From Flintibacter faecis (GTDB taxonomy: Bacteria; Bacillota; Clostridia; Oscillospirales; Oscillospiraceae): 64,000 bases of DNA. The notes under the pieces were generated by a model, which worked only from the letters and a program-made list of their open reading frames with translations, was not told the DNA's origin and did not search any database. Shown here piece by piece: positions 41,240-51,045 of this stretch. The stretch lies in the NCBI RefSeq assembly GCF_014287875.1, contig NZ_JACOPN010000002.1, positions 310,001 through 374,000 on the forward strand, given 5' to 3'. Both the position numbers and the translations under genes were made by a program. Position 1 is the stretch's first letter. Each line of letters begins with the position of its first letter.

Positions 41240-42019
41240 TTAATAATCAAGCAGGATAGGCACCTGCTGTTCCTCGGCAAACCGCATGGCCCGCCAGAAC
41301 ATGGAGAAGGCGAACTTGGCCAGGGATTGGGTGTCATACTGGGTGTGTTCCGGGATGTCTGCCTTGCTGTACTGTCCATCTGAGTCTACGGTTCCGTCTA
41401 CCGGGTATCCCTCCGTGTCTGCCCAGCCAAGGATGGTGTCCTCATCGGCCTGCCATGCCAGCTGGTTCAGCTTTTCCAGCTCCTTCCGCAGTCCGCCCAA
41501 GGTGGCGATAGCGGCGGTGTCATCGGTAGGCAAGGACCCTTGGAACAGAAAGCTGTCAGAAAGAGGGAGCCACCAGGTAGCCCCACGAAACAGGGACCAC
41601 ACCCGCTCCTCATCTGATGCAAGGCGGGCGACCAGAGGATGCTCCCCGAAGATCCAGTCCTTCTCCACGGTGGAAGGCACCGGTTCCTCGTATGTACGAC
41701 AGGCGGCCACCAGCAGCATAGCGCCAAAGGCATCCCAATCCGGCTTATCGGTGTAATAGGGCCGCTCGTTGTCCTCCGGCCATGGAGTGTAGGGCGGTTG
41801 GTTCGGCTGGGAAATGGCGGCTAAGATCTGATCCCGCCAGTTCTCCACCGCCGCCTGAACCTCGGCCGAGGACAGCTCCTCCTCGTTGTCGGCGGGTTCT
41901 CCATCCGGGGTGATGCGGTTGAAAGAGTATCCGTTTTCCTCCGCCCACTGCTGCACAACAGTTTTCCAGTTGTGAGAATAGTACCGGGTCAGCGTCCCGG
42001 CGTAGATGTCAAGTCCCAT
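41240..42019 (-). CDS. Uncharacterised conserved protein, probable immunity protein
   Basis: 259 residues, acidic and tryptophan-rich. It starts MGLDIYAGTLTRYYSHNWKT, a conserved-looking N-terminus seen in small cytoplasmic proteins of toxin-immunity loci. I cannot name a domain. ATG follows AAAGGAG. It is 12 bases upstream of the DUF4261 gene and in the same transcription direction as the whole cluster. Confidence 0.65.
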   Translation of the reverse strand: MGLDIYAGTLTRYYSHNWKTVVQQWAEENGYSFNRITPDGEPADNEEELSSAEVQAAVENWRDQILAAISQPNQPPYTPWPEDNERPYYTDKPDWDAFGAMLLVAACRTYEEPVPSTVEKDWIFGEHPLVARLASDEERVWSLFRGATWWLPLSDSFLFQGSLPTDDTAAIATLGGLRKELEKLNQLAWQADEDTILGWADTEGYPVDGTVDSDGQYSKADIPEHTQYDTQSLAKFAFSMFWRAMRFAEEQQVPILLDY

Positions 42020-42034
42020 AGTAATGTCTCCTTT

Positions 42035-42898
42035 TCAATCAAAATCCATCCAGACCAGGTGTTTTCCGCAGTGGAGGCACTGGAACAGATAGCATTGCAG
42101 ATGCCCGCCATTGACAGATTCCCGGATCATTTCTTTTTGCTCATCGTCCCACATCGGATCGTCCAGTACCTCCTCCAGCACACCCAGGGCCCGCAGTTCC
42201 CTGGCACCCACATGGCCCAGGTAGGCGCAGTAGTCGCCGCAGTGGGCGCGCCAGTATTCCTGCTGCCAGCCGGAGTAGCCGGGGGTGCGGTGGATCAGCT
42301 CGTCCAGCTTCTCCGGATCGTCTACACCATCATCCACAGAGAAATCATCTTGAAAACTACCGTCATATTTCCGGGCTGCTTCGCCGTTGGCGATGCACTC
42401 TGGGCACAGATATGCAATATCCTCCACGGCGTAAAAGGGGGCTGTATAGAAAATATGGGTCGTCTTGCCACAGCAGTCGCAGACAACGCCGTCTGCGGAT
42501 TCCTCAAAAGCCCCAGTTTCCAGAGGGTTTGGGTGATACCGGAAGGCGGGCAGGCCCAGCTGGGCCTGCCGTTCCTTCTCTTTCTGCTTTTCCTCCGGCG
42601 TTTTGGGCTTGGGGAGAGCATAATGATTGCCCCAGTTTTCCGCATAGTCCTTCAGCGTGCCCAGCCGCTTGAGGGTCTTTTTATCGGAACGATTTCCGAT
42701 TTGGCAGAGCAGTTCGTAGGCGTCCTTCTTAAAGTCCAGCAGGTCATATACATCCACCAGCACTTCCTTGGCCTGCTGATCCTCACTCTGCTCAAGTTCT
42801 TCCTTGAAGGTATATAGAGCGCGGACATTGTCTGGACCTTCATTGGTCGCAACAAACTGTTTTTTTAGTTCGATATAGGTTTTCTGATATTCTGTCAT
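42035..42898 (-). CDS. CbrC family protein (predicted immunity protein)
   Basis: 287 residues. The C-terminal ~185 residues are a CbrC (UPF0167) domain: LPAFRYHPNPLETGAF, CDCCGKTTHIFYTAPFYAVE, LCPECIANG, and C-terminal CLHCGKHLVWMDFD, with three CxxC pairs suited to zinc. The N-terminal ~100 residues are helical. E. coli CbrC is tied to colicin E2 tolerance. ATG at 42898 is preferred over the GTG inside the GGGAGG RBS. Confidence 0.85.
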   Translation of the reverse strand: MTEYQKTYIELKKQFVATNEGPDNVRALYTFKEELEQSEDQQAKEVLVDVYDLLDFKKDAYELLCQIGNRSDKKTLKRLGTLKDYAENWGNHYALPKPKTPEEKQKEKERQAQLGLPAFRYHPNPLETGAFEESADGVVCDCCGKTTHIFYTAPFYAVEDIAYLCPECIANGEAARKYDGSFQDDFSVDDGVDDPEKLDELIHRTPGYSGWQQEYWRAHCGDYCAYLGHVGARELRALGVLEEVLDDPMWDDEQKEMIRESVNGGHLQCYLFQCLHCGKHLVWMDFD

Positions 42899-42913
42899 TG
42901 GTCGCACCTCCCA

Positions 42914-45900
42914 TCAATCCCACCAGAAATACCAGACAGTGGACTGCCACAGGACATCTGCCAAGGAGCCAATGCTTCCATCCTCATTCTGATCCAGATC
43001 TGGGCAGAAGCCATATTGCTCCACAGCCACTTCCATAGCTCTTTCCTTGGAGATCGGAGTCGGAAGTTCAAACTCCAATTCATCGTGGCTCATGGCGGCA
43101 GGGATGGCACCATGCTGCTCGAACCAGTATTTCGCCACTGCCATCAGGTCCGGCGTGTCGGGGCACTCATTCCAATTTCCAAAGGGCAGATAGGCGAAGA
43201 TCTCCCAGGGGTTCTTGACCGGAATTTTGGCCAGAATGAGCGGATAGGTCATGTGGCTATCCGAATCCCAATAGCAGGAGAAGCGGTCATTGTCATAGCC
43301 GCCCTCCATCTCGCCCAGGACTTCCGCCTCCCAGTCCATGTCATCGTCCTCGGCTTCTTCCTTGCGCTGGCCGGTCAATTCCTCCAGAACCGCCTTTCCG
43401 TCCTTGATGGGAGCGGAGAGCATCTTCTTTCGATACTCCTCTACTGTTTTGAGGTCAAATTCGTAGAAGTCCGCATTGTGCTCCGGATCGGCGTTCATCA
43501 CCAGACACTCCAACAGCGTTTCATCATCCGCCTTGATGAGCACGGGAACAAAGCCCTCCCGTACCCCCAGCCGCTGGGCGTAGCTGTATGCCGACATGAT
43601 GGGGTCATCATCTGCCATGGATGGGAAATAGGTACACTCGCAGTCCAGATACTCCATGATGGCCTGAGCAACCTCGGAAGGCTCCAGCGTATCCTCGTCG
43701 AAGTCCTGTCCCTGCCAGTTTTCAAACCGTTCCCCGATCACCTCTGCCATAGCCTGATAGTAGTCCTCGTCAAAGGGGATGAACAGGTATGCCTCCTGCT
43801 GGAACTCATTGGAGTGATACCGTTCCGGGCCGAAGAAGCGGAGGGCATTGTCGTCAATGTCGGCGGGATAGTAGGGACTGTCGCCCTCTCCGTAGTAATA
43901 GCCGGCAAAGGCGCGACCTTGCTGATTGAACAGCACAGAGAACAGGCAGCCGTCCAGCTCATCTTGGATGAATGCCCTCAGGTCTACGCTGGCAGGGTCG
44001 GCTTTGACCTGTTTGACCACTTCGCCGTGTTCTTTCAGGAAGTCCTCGCCCATCAGTTCGTGCTCCATGCACCAGCGCAGGTAGATGGCCATGTGGTTAT
44101 AAGCGTTGATGGGGTCAATTGGCAGTTCCTTCTCCTCAATGCTCTCGATATGATAGGAGGCATCGTCCATCTCACCGTCAAAATCATCATTGGAAAGGGT
44201 GCCACGGGTGATAGCATCCTGACGATCAGGCTCCACCACAAAGCTGATGCCGTTCATTTTGCCCAGCAGGGCGTCCGCGTCATGGGCCAGCTTATATTCC
44301 AATTCATCCCGGTAGAGAGGAATCACCTGATAGAAGTTGACCTCCTCGCCACTCGGCAGGATGCAGACCTCGCTGCCATCTTCGGTATCCTGGGGACCAG
44401 TCAGAATGGCGGCGCACAGCTTTGTGTCCTTTGCAAAATCCTCCTCATTGTCCATGGTATGGCCGAAGCCCAGCCAGGTATCGCTGGCAATGGGAAGGCG
44501 GGCCAAGGATTTCAGCAGGCGGATGGGCCAGTACCACTTTTCGTCTTTCATGGACTCCTGATCCAGCTTCCAGTCCGCAGGCAGGGCAATGGCCAGCTCC
44601 GCCCGCTCCAGCTTATATTCCGCCAGTTCCTCCGGCACATTCATCCGGTGAGCGCCCATGCCCATGGTGACCAGGGTGCAGTAGTCCCGCTCCTCAGAGG
44701 GCGGCACCACGCAGATGTCCACATGGATGTCGGGAGAAACCAGCTCATGGAACACATTCTCGAACTTGCCGAAATACTGCTCAATGTGCCCCTCGACGGC
44801 TTCCATCTCCTCCTCGGTGTAGACTTCGGGATTACTGAATTCTTCCTCATCCTGCGTGTCATCATTGTCTGAGTGGTCGCAGCTGTCATCCTCCGGATCT
44901 CCCTTTATAGGCTCGTAACCGATCTTCAGGGTCATCTGTTCCTCCGGCAGGGAGACGCCGGGGCTGCGGGTGATGGTGTGCTTATCGTCCGCAGAAAAAC
45001 CGATGGTCTCGCCGTCTTGCAGTGTCACATCACACGCCAGCACATAGGAGGCAAGGCTGGCCAAAAAGTCCCGCAGTTCCTCCGGCTCAGCGTCGGTGTT
45101 CAACACCTCCATTTCCTCCTTGCCAAACACATCCATGCCGTAGGTGTAGCCGTTTAGGCCCCCCTCGCTCCGGTACAGGCCGAACCAAACCCAGTTGAAG
45201 ATGGGCAGTTCGTCCTCTTTGAGCATATCGGCAAGGCCCTCATAGAAACGAGGCTCAAATACCACGCCGCTGGTGTAGACACCGGTGGCGTATTTCTGCT
45301 TGCAGCACACTGCCATCGCCTTGGTGAACAGCTTGCCCCGTTCCAGCAGTTTTTCCTCCTCGCCCAATACAGCCACCATGATATGGGCCTTGTGCGCTTT
45401 GGCCACCTCTACGGCCTCTGGCCACATATAGTTGTTTTCGGCGTTGATCTCCGCTTCATTGTCCGGGATGTGACCGTGGAAGAGTGTCACGATCAGCATC
45501 ATGCCGCCGACCCGCATTACCACAGCGTCATCGCTGTTCTCATCATCTTCGTCGCCCTCAGCCGGCTCATCGTCCACGATGCCCCATTCTTCCCGCAGAT
45601 CTCGAATCAACTGCTCCTTGTCCCACTCTGCTTTGGAGAGGAGCACAGATCCGGCAAAGGAACCCTTATGGTCGGTTTCCTCCTCGTCGGCATCATCCTC
45701 AAGACCCTCTACATCTTCATCCGGATCATAGAGGGATTCATGCTCCAGTCCGCGGATAAATTCCTCAAAGCTATCTGCCAGATGGGTAATTTTATAGTCA
45801 TTTTCCTGATCCACATGGACTACCGCAGGCTCTCCCTGGGGACCGCAAGCCCGGTAGTCCAGGAAAATCATATCGTGTCCGGCGCTTGGACAGTCGCAGA

Positions 45901-48900
45901 TGGCCACGCCGATGGCAGGATACTCCCACTCATCGATCATAAACTGGCTGCCCAGCTCTCCACAGAGGGAGCAGCTCTTTTCTCGTCCGATGCCGAAAAT
46001 GCCGGTGATGGCCACATGATCATCTGACCAACAGGTAGGCTCATCGCAGGGATAGCAGGTGTTCACCGGAATACCGCCGTTGTGCTGCTTCATCAGCCAG
46101 ATGTAGGCAGCGGGCAGCTTGTAGCCCAGTTCCTCCTCCACGCTGGCAATCAGCTCATCGGAAGGCGGATCACTGACATATTCTTTCAGTGCATACCAAT
46201 TATCATCCCAGAAGTTGGTGAGGTCGAAGCCCTCAAATGGAGTATCACCGGGCACGAATTTGGCCTTCTTCTTCCGGCTGCGCTGGCGTTTCCGAATCTC
46301 CGCCTTACACTCCCGAATTACTGCCGGGGCATTTTCATCCTCCGGGTCCAACTCTGCCCACCGCTGAGCGTAGGGAATGGCCTTTTCCTCCTGGCCGTAG
46401 AGATACTGATAGCCATAGGCCATCCGCATATTCCACTCCGCCTTGTCCTGGCCTTCCTCCCGGACGGACTCCAGCACCTCAATGGCCCTCAGAAGGGCTT
46501 TGTCTCCCTTGGATTTCAAAGTACCTTCGTCATGGTCCCCGATGATGGCGTAGTTCTCCAGTGCACGGGCCAGGGCGTAGGCGGTGCGGTAGTTCCTCCA
46601 GTTCTCCGGGATGGCATTCAGTGCCTGGATACAGCGGGTGTACTCGTCTTCGTCGTTCCACTGCTCCAGCTGAGCGAAGAATGCTTCGGCGTTCTGTTGG
46701 GTGTAAGGAATATAGTCCATGCCCGTCAGCGTTTCGTCCAACTCGTCATCCTGATTCTCAGTTTCTGTCCCATCATCTTGTTGCTTTAGGGATACAGAAC
46801 CGGCTTCACGGCGGAAGGTGTGGAAGATGGCCCATGGGATGTCCGTGCCTTCAAAGAACTCTTTCGCCATGTTCAGCGCCTCTTGGATGTCCCAGGCGAT
46901 GAAGTCCACATAGCCACAGTAGAGGCCGGTAGCCCCGCCGGTGAGAGTGAGCACTTCCGAACCATCCCCGCCGGTGAGCACTTCCTCCAGTTTGTCCCGG
47001 AAGTCGAAAATTTTCTGACTGCCTTCCTCCTCCCGCAGGGTATCCAGGGGATAGCAGAAGAAGCCCGCCACCGCGCCGTCGGCATGGAGATCGTCCATAA
47101 AATCATTGTCGGCATTCAGATAGCCGTTGATGAGCGGCACACAGCAGGTGGAACCGGCCATTACATCCAGCCGCCAATCGGCGTCCGGGTCCTGTTTGGG
47201 TTCCATTTTGTAACCAAGGTAGCTCTCCAGATAGGCTTCCGGGTCGGTGGAGAGCTCCAGGCCCTGCTCCCGCAGTTTGTCGGGCAGCTGGGACAGGAGG
47301 AAGGACGGCTCTGCCTTGGGTTCCTCCAGCACATCAAAGCTGTCTATGTATCTCATGTGGGAGATCTCGCCCAGCACTTGGTCGGTGAAGGTAGTGAGCA
47401 TCCACCAGGCCCGGCCTTCTTCCTCCCGGAGCATAGGCAGCAGCTTTTCGCAGTAGGCGGAGATGGCGAAGCTGTTTTCACCCTGCTCCTCCAGCCAGAT
47501 CTGCACATCCTCCCCGGAGATGTCCCAGACATCCTCAGTACGCAGGCCGATGTTCTGGAGAGGCTGACGGCCCACAAGGATATTCCAGTGCTCCAGCACC
47601 TCCTTGGGGGCGTGCTTCTGGAAGTAGACCAGCTCAAACAGTTTGACCTTATCCCCCTCCGGGGTGAGGATCAGCTCATGCTTTTCGCCGTTGAAGCCAA
47701 TCTCGAAGGAAATCTCGTCAAAAACCAAATTCAGGGTTTCCTCCATTTGGGCCACGATCTCCGCACCGCGGGTGTGATCTTTGTCCTCGTCCATCATCTG
47801 GCGCAGCTCTGCTTCCATCTCGGCAAAGGTTTCCCACCAGTTCTCTGTCCGTTCCCGGAAGCACTCCCAGAACTGCGGCAGAGAAATACCCTTTTTGCAC
47901 GAGTCAATTAGTTCCTCCATGTCCTGTCGGGTGTTGAGCTTAGGATCATCACCGGGATGCAGTTCCAGAGCTTTTTCAAAATGCCGCAGAGCGCGGCCCT
48001 CCTGATCCAGATAATAATAGGCATACCCCATACGGAAATTCCAGGAATAAGTATCTCCCAGTTCCTCCTCATGGGACTGCATCAGTTCCAGTGCCTGGTG
48101 AAGCAGCTTCCTTCCCTCCGGCTCGCTGGAGTCCGCCAGATTGTTGTAGGCGCGGGCCAGCTCCATATCCATTTCCGGGGTACGCTCCTCGGCAGAGATT
48201 GCCTCCAGTGCGTCAACGATTTTCTGGTGTTTGTCCTCCTCATGCCACTTCTGGCACTGCTTCAAAATATCCATATCAGGGTCCTCCTCGTCCTCATCTG
48301 GTTTCCAGTCTTTGATCTGCTGGAACACGCCATTTTCATCCCGCTCAAAGGCGCAGGGAGCGGGGATGTTCAGCAAAGGGATGATGTCGGGATCGTCATT
48401 GCAGATCGTGTTCAGCTTGTAGATCCCGGCGTTGTTAGGGTCGTCCATGTACTCGTCGCTCTCATCACCGGCGGTAAAGCGCCAGCCGCTGTCCCAGCCG
48501 CCGTCCGGCTCCTCCCTGTAGCAGTAGCCCACCTTGCGGCCCTCTACTGTGATGCGGTTGGTGGCGATGCAGCCATCGGCGCCCTCCCAGTCGGGAAGCA
48601 GATGTTTCACATCTTCCGCCTTTACATGGTAGTCCCGGTTGCGGCCGGAGGCTTCGTACAGCTCTTTCCGCAGCGCCTCCACATCCCGAGCCATCTCCTG
48701 GATCTCCTCATCGTCCATCATCTCACTGAGGTCATATTCCAGCGGATTCTGGGCAAAATCCGCCAGTGCCTTGTTCATGGCGTCATGCTCCTCTGGCGTG
48801 ACGGTGATGCGGATGCGGCGGGCAGGGGTGTTGTACTCGTCCAGATCCTGAAGGTTTACACTGCCACTGACGCTGCACTCCAGCAGGATGGCGGCCAGAT

Positions 48901-49606
48901 CGGTGACCACATCAATGGCGAAGTGGAAGTCCATCTCCACGCCATCGGAGTGTGTAAACTCCAGATACTCCACGGTTTGGCGGAAGTCCCAGCTCTGCTT
49001 GTCCAGACCGATCTTGGCGAAAATCTCGTTGAGGGGGATCTCCTCCTTTTTCTGATCCTCTAAAAATGCCACAAGGTTCAGACTGTCATCAGAACCGCCA
49101 ATAAAGTTGCCCCAGTATTTTTTGATATACATTTGTCGTGCCTCCTGTTCTGAATCCAGTCGATCAATGAGCTGATTCAAGTGTTCCAACCACGCAGGAG
49201 CGATCTCACCGCTGTCCTCGTTCTTCCAAAGATCCACAATCTCACGGATGCCGTCCTCGTCCGGCACCTCGTTTTTGATGTCGGTGAGCTGCCGCAGCAG
49301 GAAAGCAAGGGCTTCTTTGGATGCTGTGAAACCGGTGACTTTATCCCATATAGCTTCTTCATGATCGTAGTCCAGTTTGCTGTTATCCTTCCATTGGAAA
49401 TACAGCTCCGCCAGAGCCATCGCAGTATTGTCAAAGAGGAAGTCGATTTGTGAGAAGTCAGATCCCAGCATGACTTCCTCTTTCATCAGTTCGATCATCT
49501 CGCCCAGATCCATTACCGGATGCTCCGGTACATATTCATTTTTGAGGATGTCCAGTACATCCAACCCTTCGTCACGCTCTAATGCTTTTATGCCCCATGC
49601 TCCCAT
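42914..49606 (-). CDS. Giant 2230-residue polyimmunity fusion protein
   Basis: One uninterrupted frame, cytoplasmic and very acidic. Modules in order, by remembered signatures: DUF4259-like ~1-150 (MGAWGIKALERDEGLDVLDI); unknown ~190-320; DUF2185/Imm33-like ~325-415 (CIATNRITVEGRKVGYCYRE, GWRFTAGDESDEYMDDP); TPR-like ~450-570; unknown ~580-945; TPR-like ~965-1100; SMI1/KNR4 (SUKH) ~1125-1290; DUF4261-like ~1318-1565; SUFU-like ~1597-1795; unknown ~1826-1965; DUF4253-like ~2010-2215. Acidic linkers (1295-1315, 1345-1360, 1570-1595) separate modules. Fusions of several immunity domains are known from polymorphic-toxin loci, but this one is exceptionally long. It has no toxin, peptidase or membrane segment. 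ATG at 49606 follows AGAGAGG. Confidence 0.85.
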   Translation of the reverse strand: MGAWGIKALERDEGLDVLDILKNEYVPEHPVMDLGEMIELMKEEVMLGSDFSQIDFLFDNTAMALAELYFQWKDNSKLDYDHEEAIWDKVTGFTASKEALAFLLRQLTDIKNEVPDEDGIREIVDLWKNEDSGEIAPAWLEHLNQLIDRLDSEQEARQMYIKKYWGNFIGGSDDSLNLVAFLEDQKKEEIPLNEIFAKIGLDKQSWDFRQTVEYLEFTHSDGVEMDFHFAIDVVTDLAAILLECSVSGSVNLQDLDEYNTPARRIRITVTPEEHDAMNKALADFAQNPLEYDLSEMMDDEEIQEMARDVEALRKELYEASGRNRDYHVKAEDVKHLLPDWEGADGCIATNRITVEGRKVGYCYREEPDGGWDSGWRFTAGDESDEYMDDPNNAGIYKLNTICNDDPDIIPLLNIPAPCAFERDENGVFQQIKDWKPDEDEEDPDMDILKQCQKWHEEDKHQKIVDALEAISAEERTPEMDMELARAYNNLADSSEPEGRKLLHQALELMQSHEEELGDTYSWNFRMGYAYYYLDQEGRALRHFEKALELHPGDDPKLNTRQDMEELIDSCKKGISLPQFWECFRERTENWWETFAEMEAELRQMMDEDKDHTRGAEIVAQMEETLNLVFDEISFEIGFNGEKHELILTPEGDKVKLFELVYFQKHAPKEVLEHWNILVGRQPLQNIGLRTEDVWDISGEDVQIWLEEQGENSFAISAYCEKLLPMLREEEGRAWWMLTTFTDQVLGEISHMRYIDSFDVLEEPKAEPSFLLSQLPDKLREQGLELSTDPEAYLESYLGYKMEPKQDPDADWRLDVMAGSTCCVPLINGYLNADNDFMDDLHADGAVAGFFCYPLDTLREEEGSQKIFDFRDKLEEVLTGGDGSEVLTLTGGATGLYCGYVDFIAWDIQEALNMAKEFFEGTDIPWAIFHTFRREAGSVSLKQQDDGTETENQDDELDETLTGMDYIPYTQQNAEAFFAQLEQWNDEDEYTRCIQALNAIPENWRNYRTAYALARALENYAIIGDHDEGTLKSKGDKALLRAIEVLESVREEGQDKAEWNMRMAYGYQYLYGQEEKAIPYAQRWAELDPEDENAPAVIRECKAEIRKRQRSRKKKAKFVPGDTPFEGFDLTNFWDDNWYALKEYVSDPPSDELIASVEEELGYKLPAAYIWLMKQHNGGIPVNTCYPCDEPTCWSDDHVAITGIFGIGREKSCSLCGELGSQFMIDEWEYPAIGVAICDCPSAGHDMIFLDYRACGPQGEPAVVHVDQENDYKITHLADSFEEFIRGLEHESLYDPDEDVEGLEDDADEEETDHKGSFAGSVLLSKAEWDKEQLIRDLREEWGIVDDEPAEGDEDDENSDDAVVMRVGGMMLIVTLFHGHIPDNEAEINAENNYMWPEAVEVAKAHKAHIMVAVLGEEEKLLERGKLFTKAMAVCCKQKYATGVYTSGVVFEPRFYEGLADMLKEDELPIFNWVWFGLYRSEGGLNGYTYGMDVFGKEEMEVLNTDAEPEELRDFLASLASYVLACDVTLQDGETIGFSADDKHTITRSPGVSLPEEQMTLKIGYEPIKGDPEDDSCDHSDNDDTQDEEEFSNPEVYTEEEMEAVEGHIEQYFGKFENVFHELVSPDIHVDICVVPPSEERDYCTLVTMGMGAHRMNVPEELAEYKLERAELAIALPADWKLDQESMKDEKWYWPIRLLKSLARLPIASDTWLGFGHTMDNEEDFAKDTKLCAAILTGPQDTEDGSEVCILPSGEEVNFYQVIPLYRDELEYKLAHDADALLGKMNGISFVVEPDRQDAITRGTLSNDDFDGEMDDASYHIESIEEKELPIDPINAYNHMAIYLRWCMEHELMGEDFLKEHGEVVKQVKADPASVDLRAFIQDELDGCLFSVLFNQQGRAFAGYYYGEGDSPYYPADIDDNALRFFGPERYHSNEFQQEAYLFIPFDEDYYQAMAEVIGERFENWQGQDFDEDTLEPSEVAQAIMEYLDCECTYFPSMADDDPIMSAYSYAQRLGVREGFVPVLIKADDETLLECLVMNADPEHNADFYEFDLKTVEEYRKKMLSAPIKDGKAVLEELTGQRKEEAEDDDMDWEAEVLGEMEGGYDNDRFSCYWDSDSHMTYPLILAKIPVKNPWEIFAYLPFGNWNECPDTPDLMAVAKYWFEQHGAIPAAMSHDELEFELPTPISKERAMEVAVEQYGFCPDLDQNEDGSIGSLADVLWQSTVWYFWWD

Positions 49607-49648
49607 GTCGGCACCTCTCTTTCTTTATTTCGTATCAAGCTTCTATTG

Positions 49649-50623
49649 TCAATCATAGTTCTCCAACCGAATGATAGGCCGATAAAAGTCATAATCTCCG
49701 TTTAGTTCATTGTCCTCCTGCACTTCTGGCTTACAGTGGGGCGAACAGGGTAGGAAACCGAGAAATGGGCCCAGCCCACCGCAGATATTGCATCCGCCGT
49801 CACCGCCGCAGGTGGTAAGCCTATCAGCCTGCACCACTTCCCGCATATAGGGATCGTAGGCGATGGACAGGCCGAAGAAGTTGGGCTCCTCCATGTCATA
49901 GGGCCGGTTCTCATCCTCATCCATGTTCTCAAACCAGTGCAGACGCATGGAGTAGTCTAACTCATCTCCCCATGGAAACAGGGTCCGACACCCGCCGCCA
50001 CACAGGTAGGCCCACTCGTCCGCCGTGGGCAGGGAGAAGCCCCTGTTTTCCAGCATGGCAAGAAGCGCATCGTAGTCTGTGTGGTTATAGATACAGATCT
50101 GAAAGCCCTTTTCCGTCCGCTCAATGCGGGCCGACTGATGCAAGGTAAGACTGCTGCTGTCACTCCAGGCAAAATCACAGAATTCCTTCAGCCAGTCAGG
50201 GTGGACAGTCAGTCTGGGATCATCCATTTTGACTGGCTCCCAGTTAATTTCCTCCAGCTCCCGGCCCACCAGCATGGGTCCAATGGCCGCCTGCCGAACA
50301 GGAGCCATGCTTTCCCGAATCATCTCCTCCGGGTCCCGCTCCATTTCCCATTCTCGGAACAGATACTCCAATTCCTCCCGGCTCTCCTGATTCAATCCCA
50401 CGGCAAACTGCTCCCAGCCCAGGGTGACGGTATCGCCGGGGACAAAGACGAACTCCCGACCATCTTTCTTGAAGATGCCGGTGGTGCAGCTCTGGCCCCA
50501 GCGGTCAAAAGTATGTAGACCGAGAAAGGTCATATCATAACGGGCAGCCAGGCTCTCCATCAGCACCTGCTTCTCGATGTTTTCCATTTGATTGAATTGG
50601 GTGCGGAATAGTCTTTTGTTCAT
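49649..50623 (-). CDS. Uncharacterised protein with SUMF/FGE-like motif
   Basis: 324 residues. Residues ~195-220 (FSLPTADEWAYLCGGGCRTL then FPWGDELD) resemble the formylglycine-generating-enzyme/SUMF fold core (LPTEAEWEYA...FPWGD). A CGGDGGCNICGGLGPFLGF segment near 275 is glycine/cysteine rich. The fold is probably used as a binding scaffold here rather than as an oxidase, but this is a guess. ATG follows AGGAGG. Confidence 0.6.
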   Translation of the reverse strand: MNKRLFRTQFNQMENIEKQVLMESLAARYDMTFLGLHTFDRWGQSCTTGIFKKDGREFVFVPGDTVTLGWEQFAVGLNQESREELEYLFREWEMERDPEEMIRESMAPVRQAAIGPMLVGRELEEINWEPVKMDDPRLTVHPDWLKEFCDFAWSDSSSLTLHQSARIERTEKGFQICIYNHTDYDALLAMLENRGFSLPTADEWAYLCGGGCRTLFPWGDELDYSMRLHWFENMDEDENRPYDMEEPNFFGLSIAYDPYMREVVQADRLTTCGGDGGCNICGGLGPFLGFLPCSPHCKPEVQEDNELNGDYDFYRPIIRLENYD

Positions 50624-50634
50624 AACAAGTCCTC

Positions 50635-51045
50635 CTACAGCCTATCCAGGTTTTCCTGTAAATCGCCCTGCATCAAGTGCTGGGCAATGGCTTGGTTCAG
50701 TGCCTTATGGGGGTGATAGGCTGCCTGCTCTACATCGTGCAGGCACTCCTCCATCAATGCCTCCGGAGAAATGCCTTCCCGTTTGCCATAAAGATGGCCG
50801 AAGGCATAGCACACGGACTTGAGAAAGTCGAAAATATAGTCGTGATTTCCACGCATACTGGGCAGGTCGTTGAACGAGCCCATACCTCCGTATGCCCGAA
50901 GATGGTGGGCAACCTCCCGCCGCTGGTTCCAGTCCTGAATGTCCCGCTCCAACCAGTCGATCCAGTTTTGGAACTCTGGATGGTCTGCCAGAAGGATGGA
51001 GCGCAGACAGGTCAGAGCCTCGGTATAAATATCAGACTGTTTCAT
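50635..51045 (-). CDS. Small helical protein, DUF6966-like (predicted immunity protein)
   Basis: 136 residues, mostly helical. The motif AYGGMGSFNDLPSMRGNHDY near residue 52 resembles the GGMGSFNDL pattern I associate with DUF6966. ATG at 51045 overlaps the stop of the preceding gene (ATGA), so the two are coupled. Cytoplasmic. Family assignment is tentative. Confidence 0.6.
   Translation of the reverse strand: MKQSDIYTEALTCLRSILLADHPEFQNWIDWLERDIQDWNQRREVAHHLRAYGGMGSFNDLPSMRGNHDYIFDFLKSVCYAFGHLYGKREGISPEALMEECLHDVEQAAYHPHKALNQAIAQHLMQGDLQENLDRL

Noticed and set aside
43016..44872. 618-codon plus-strand frame opposite the giant protein
   Set aside because: Antisense to a frame with recognisable domains; no domain of its own.
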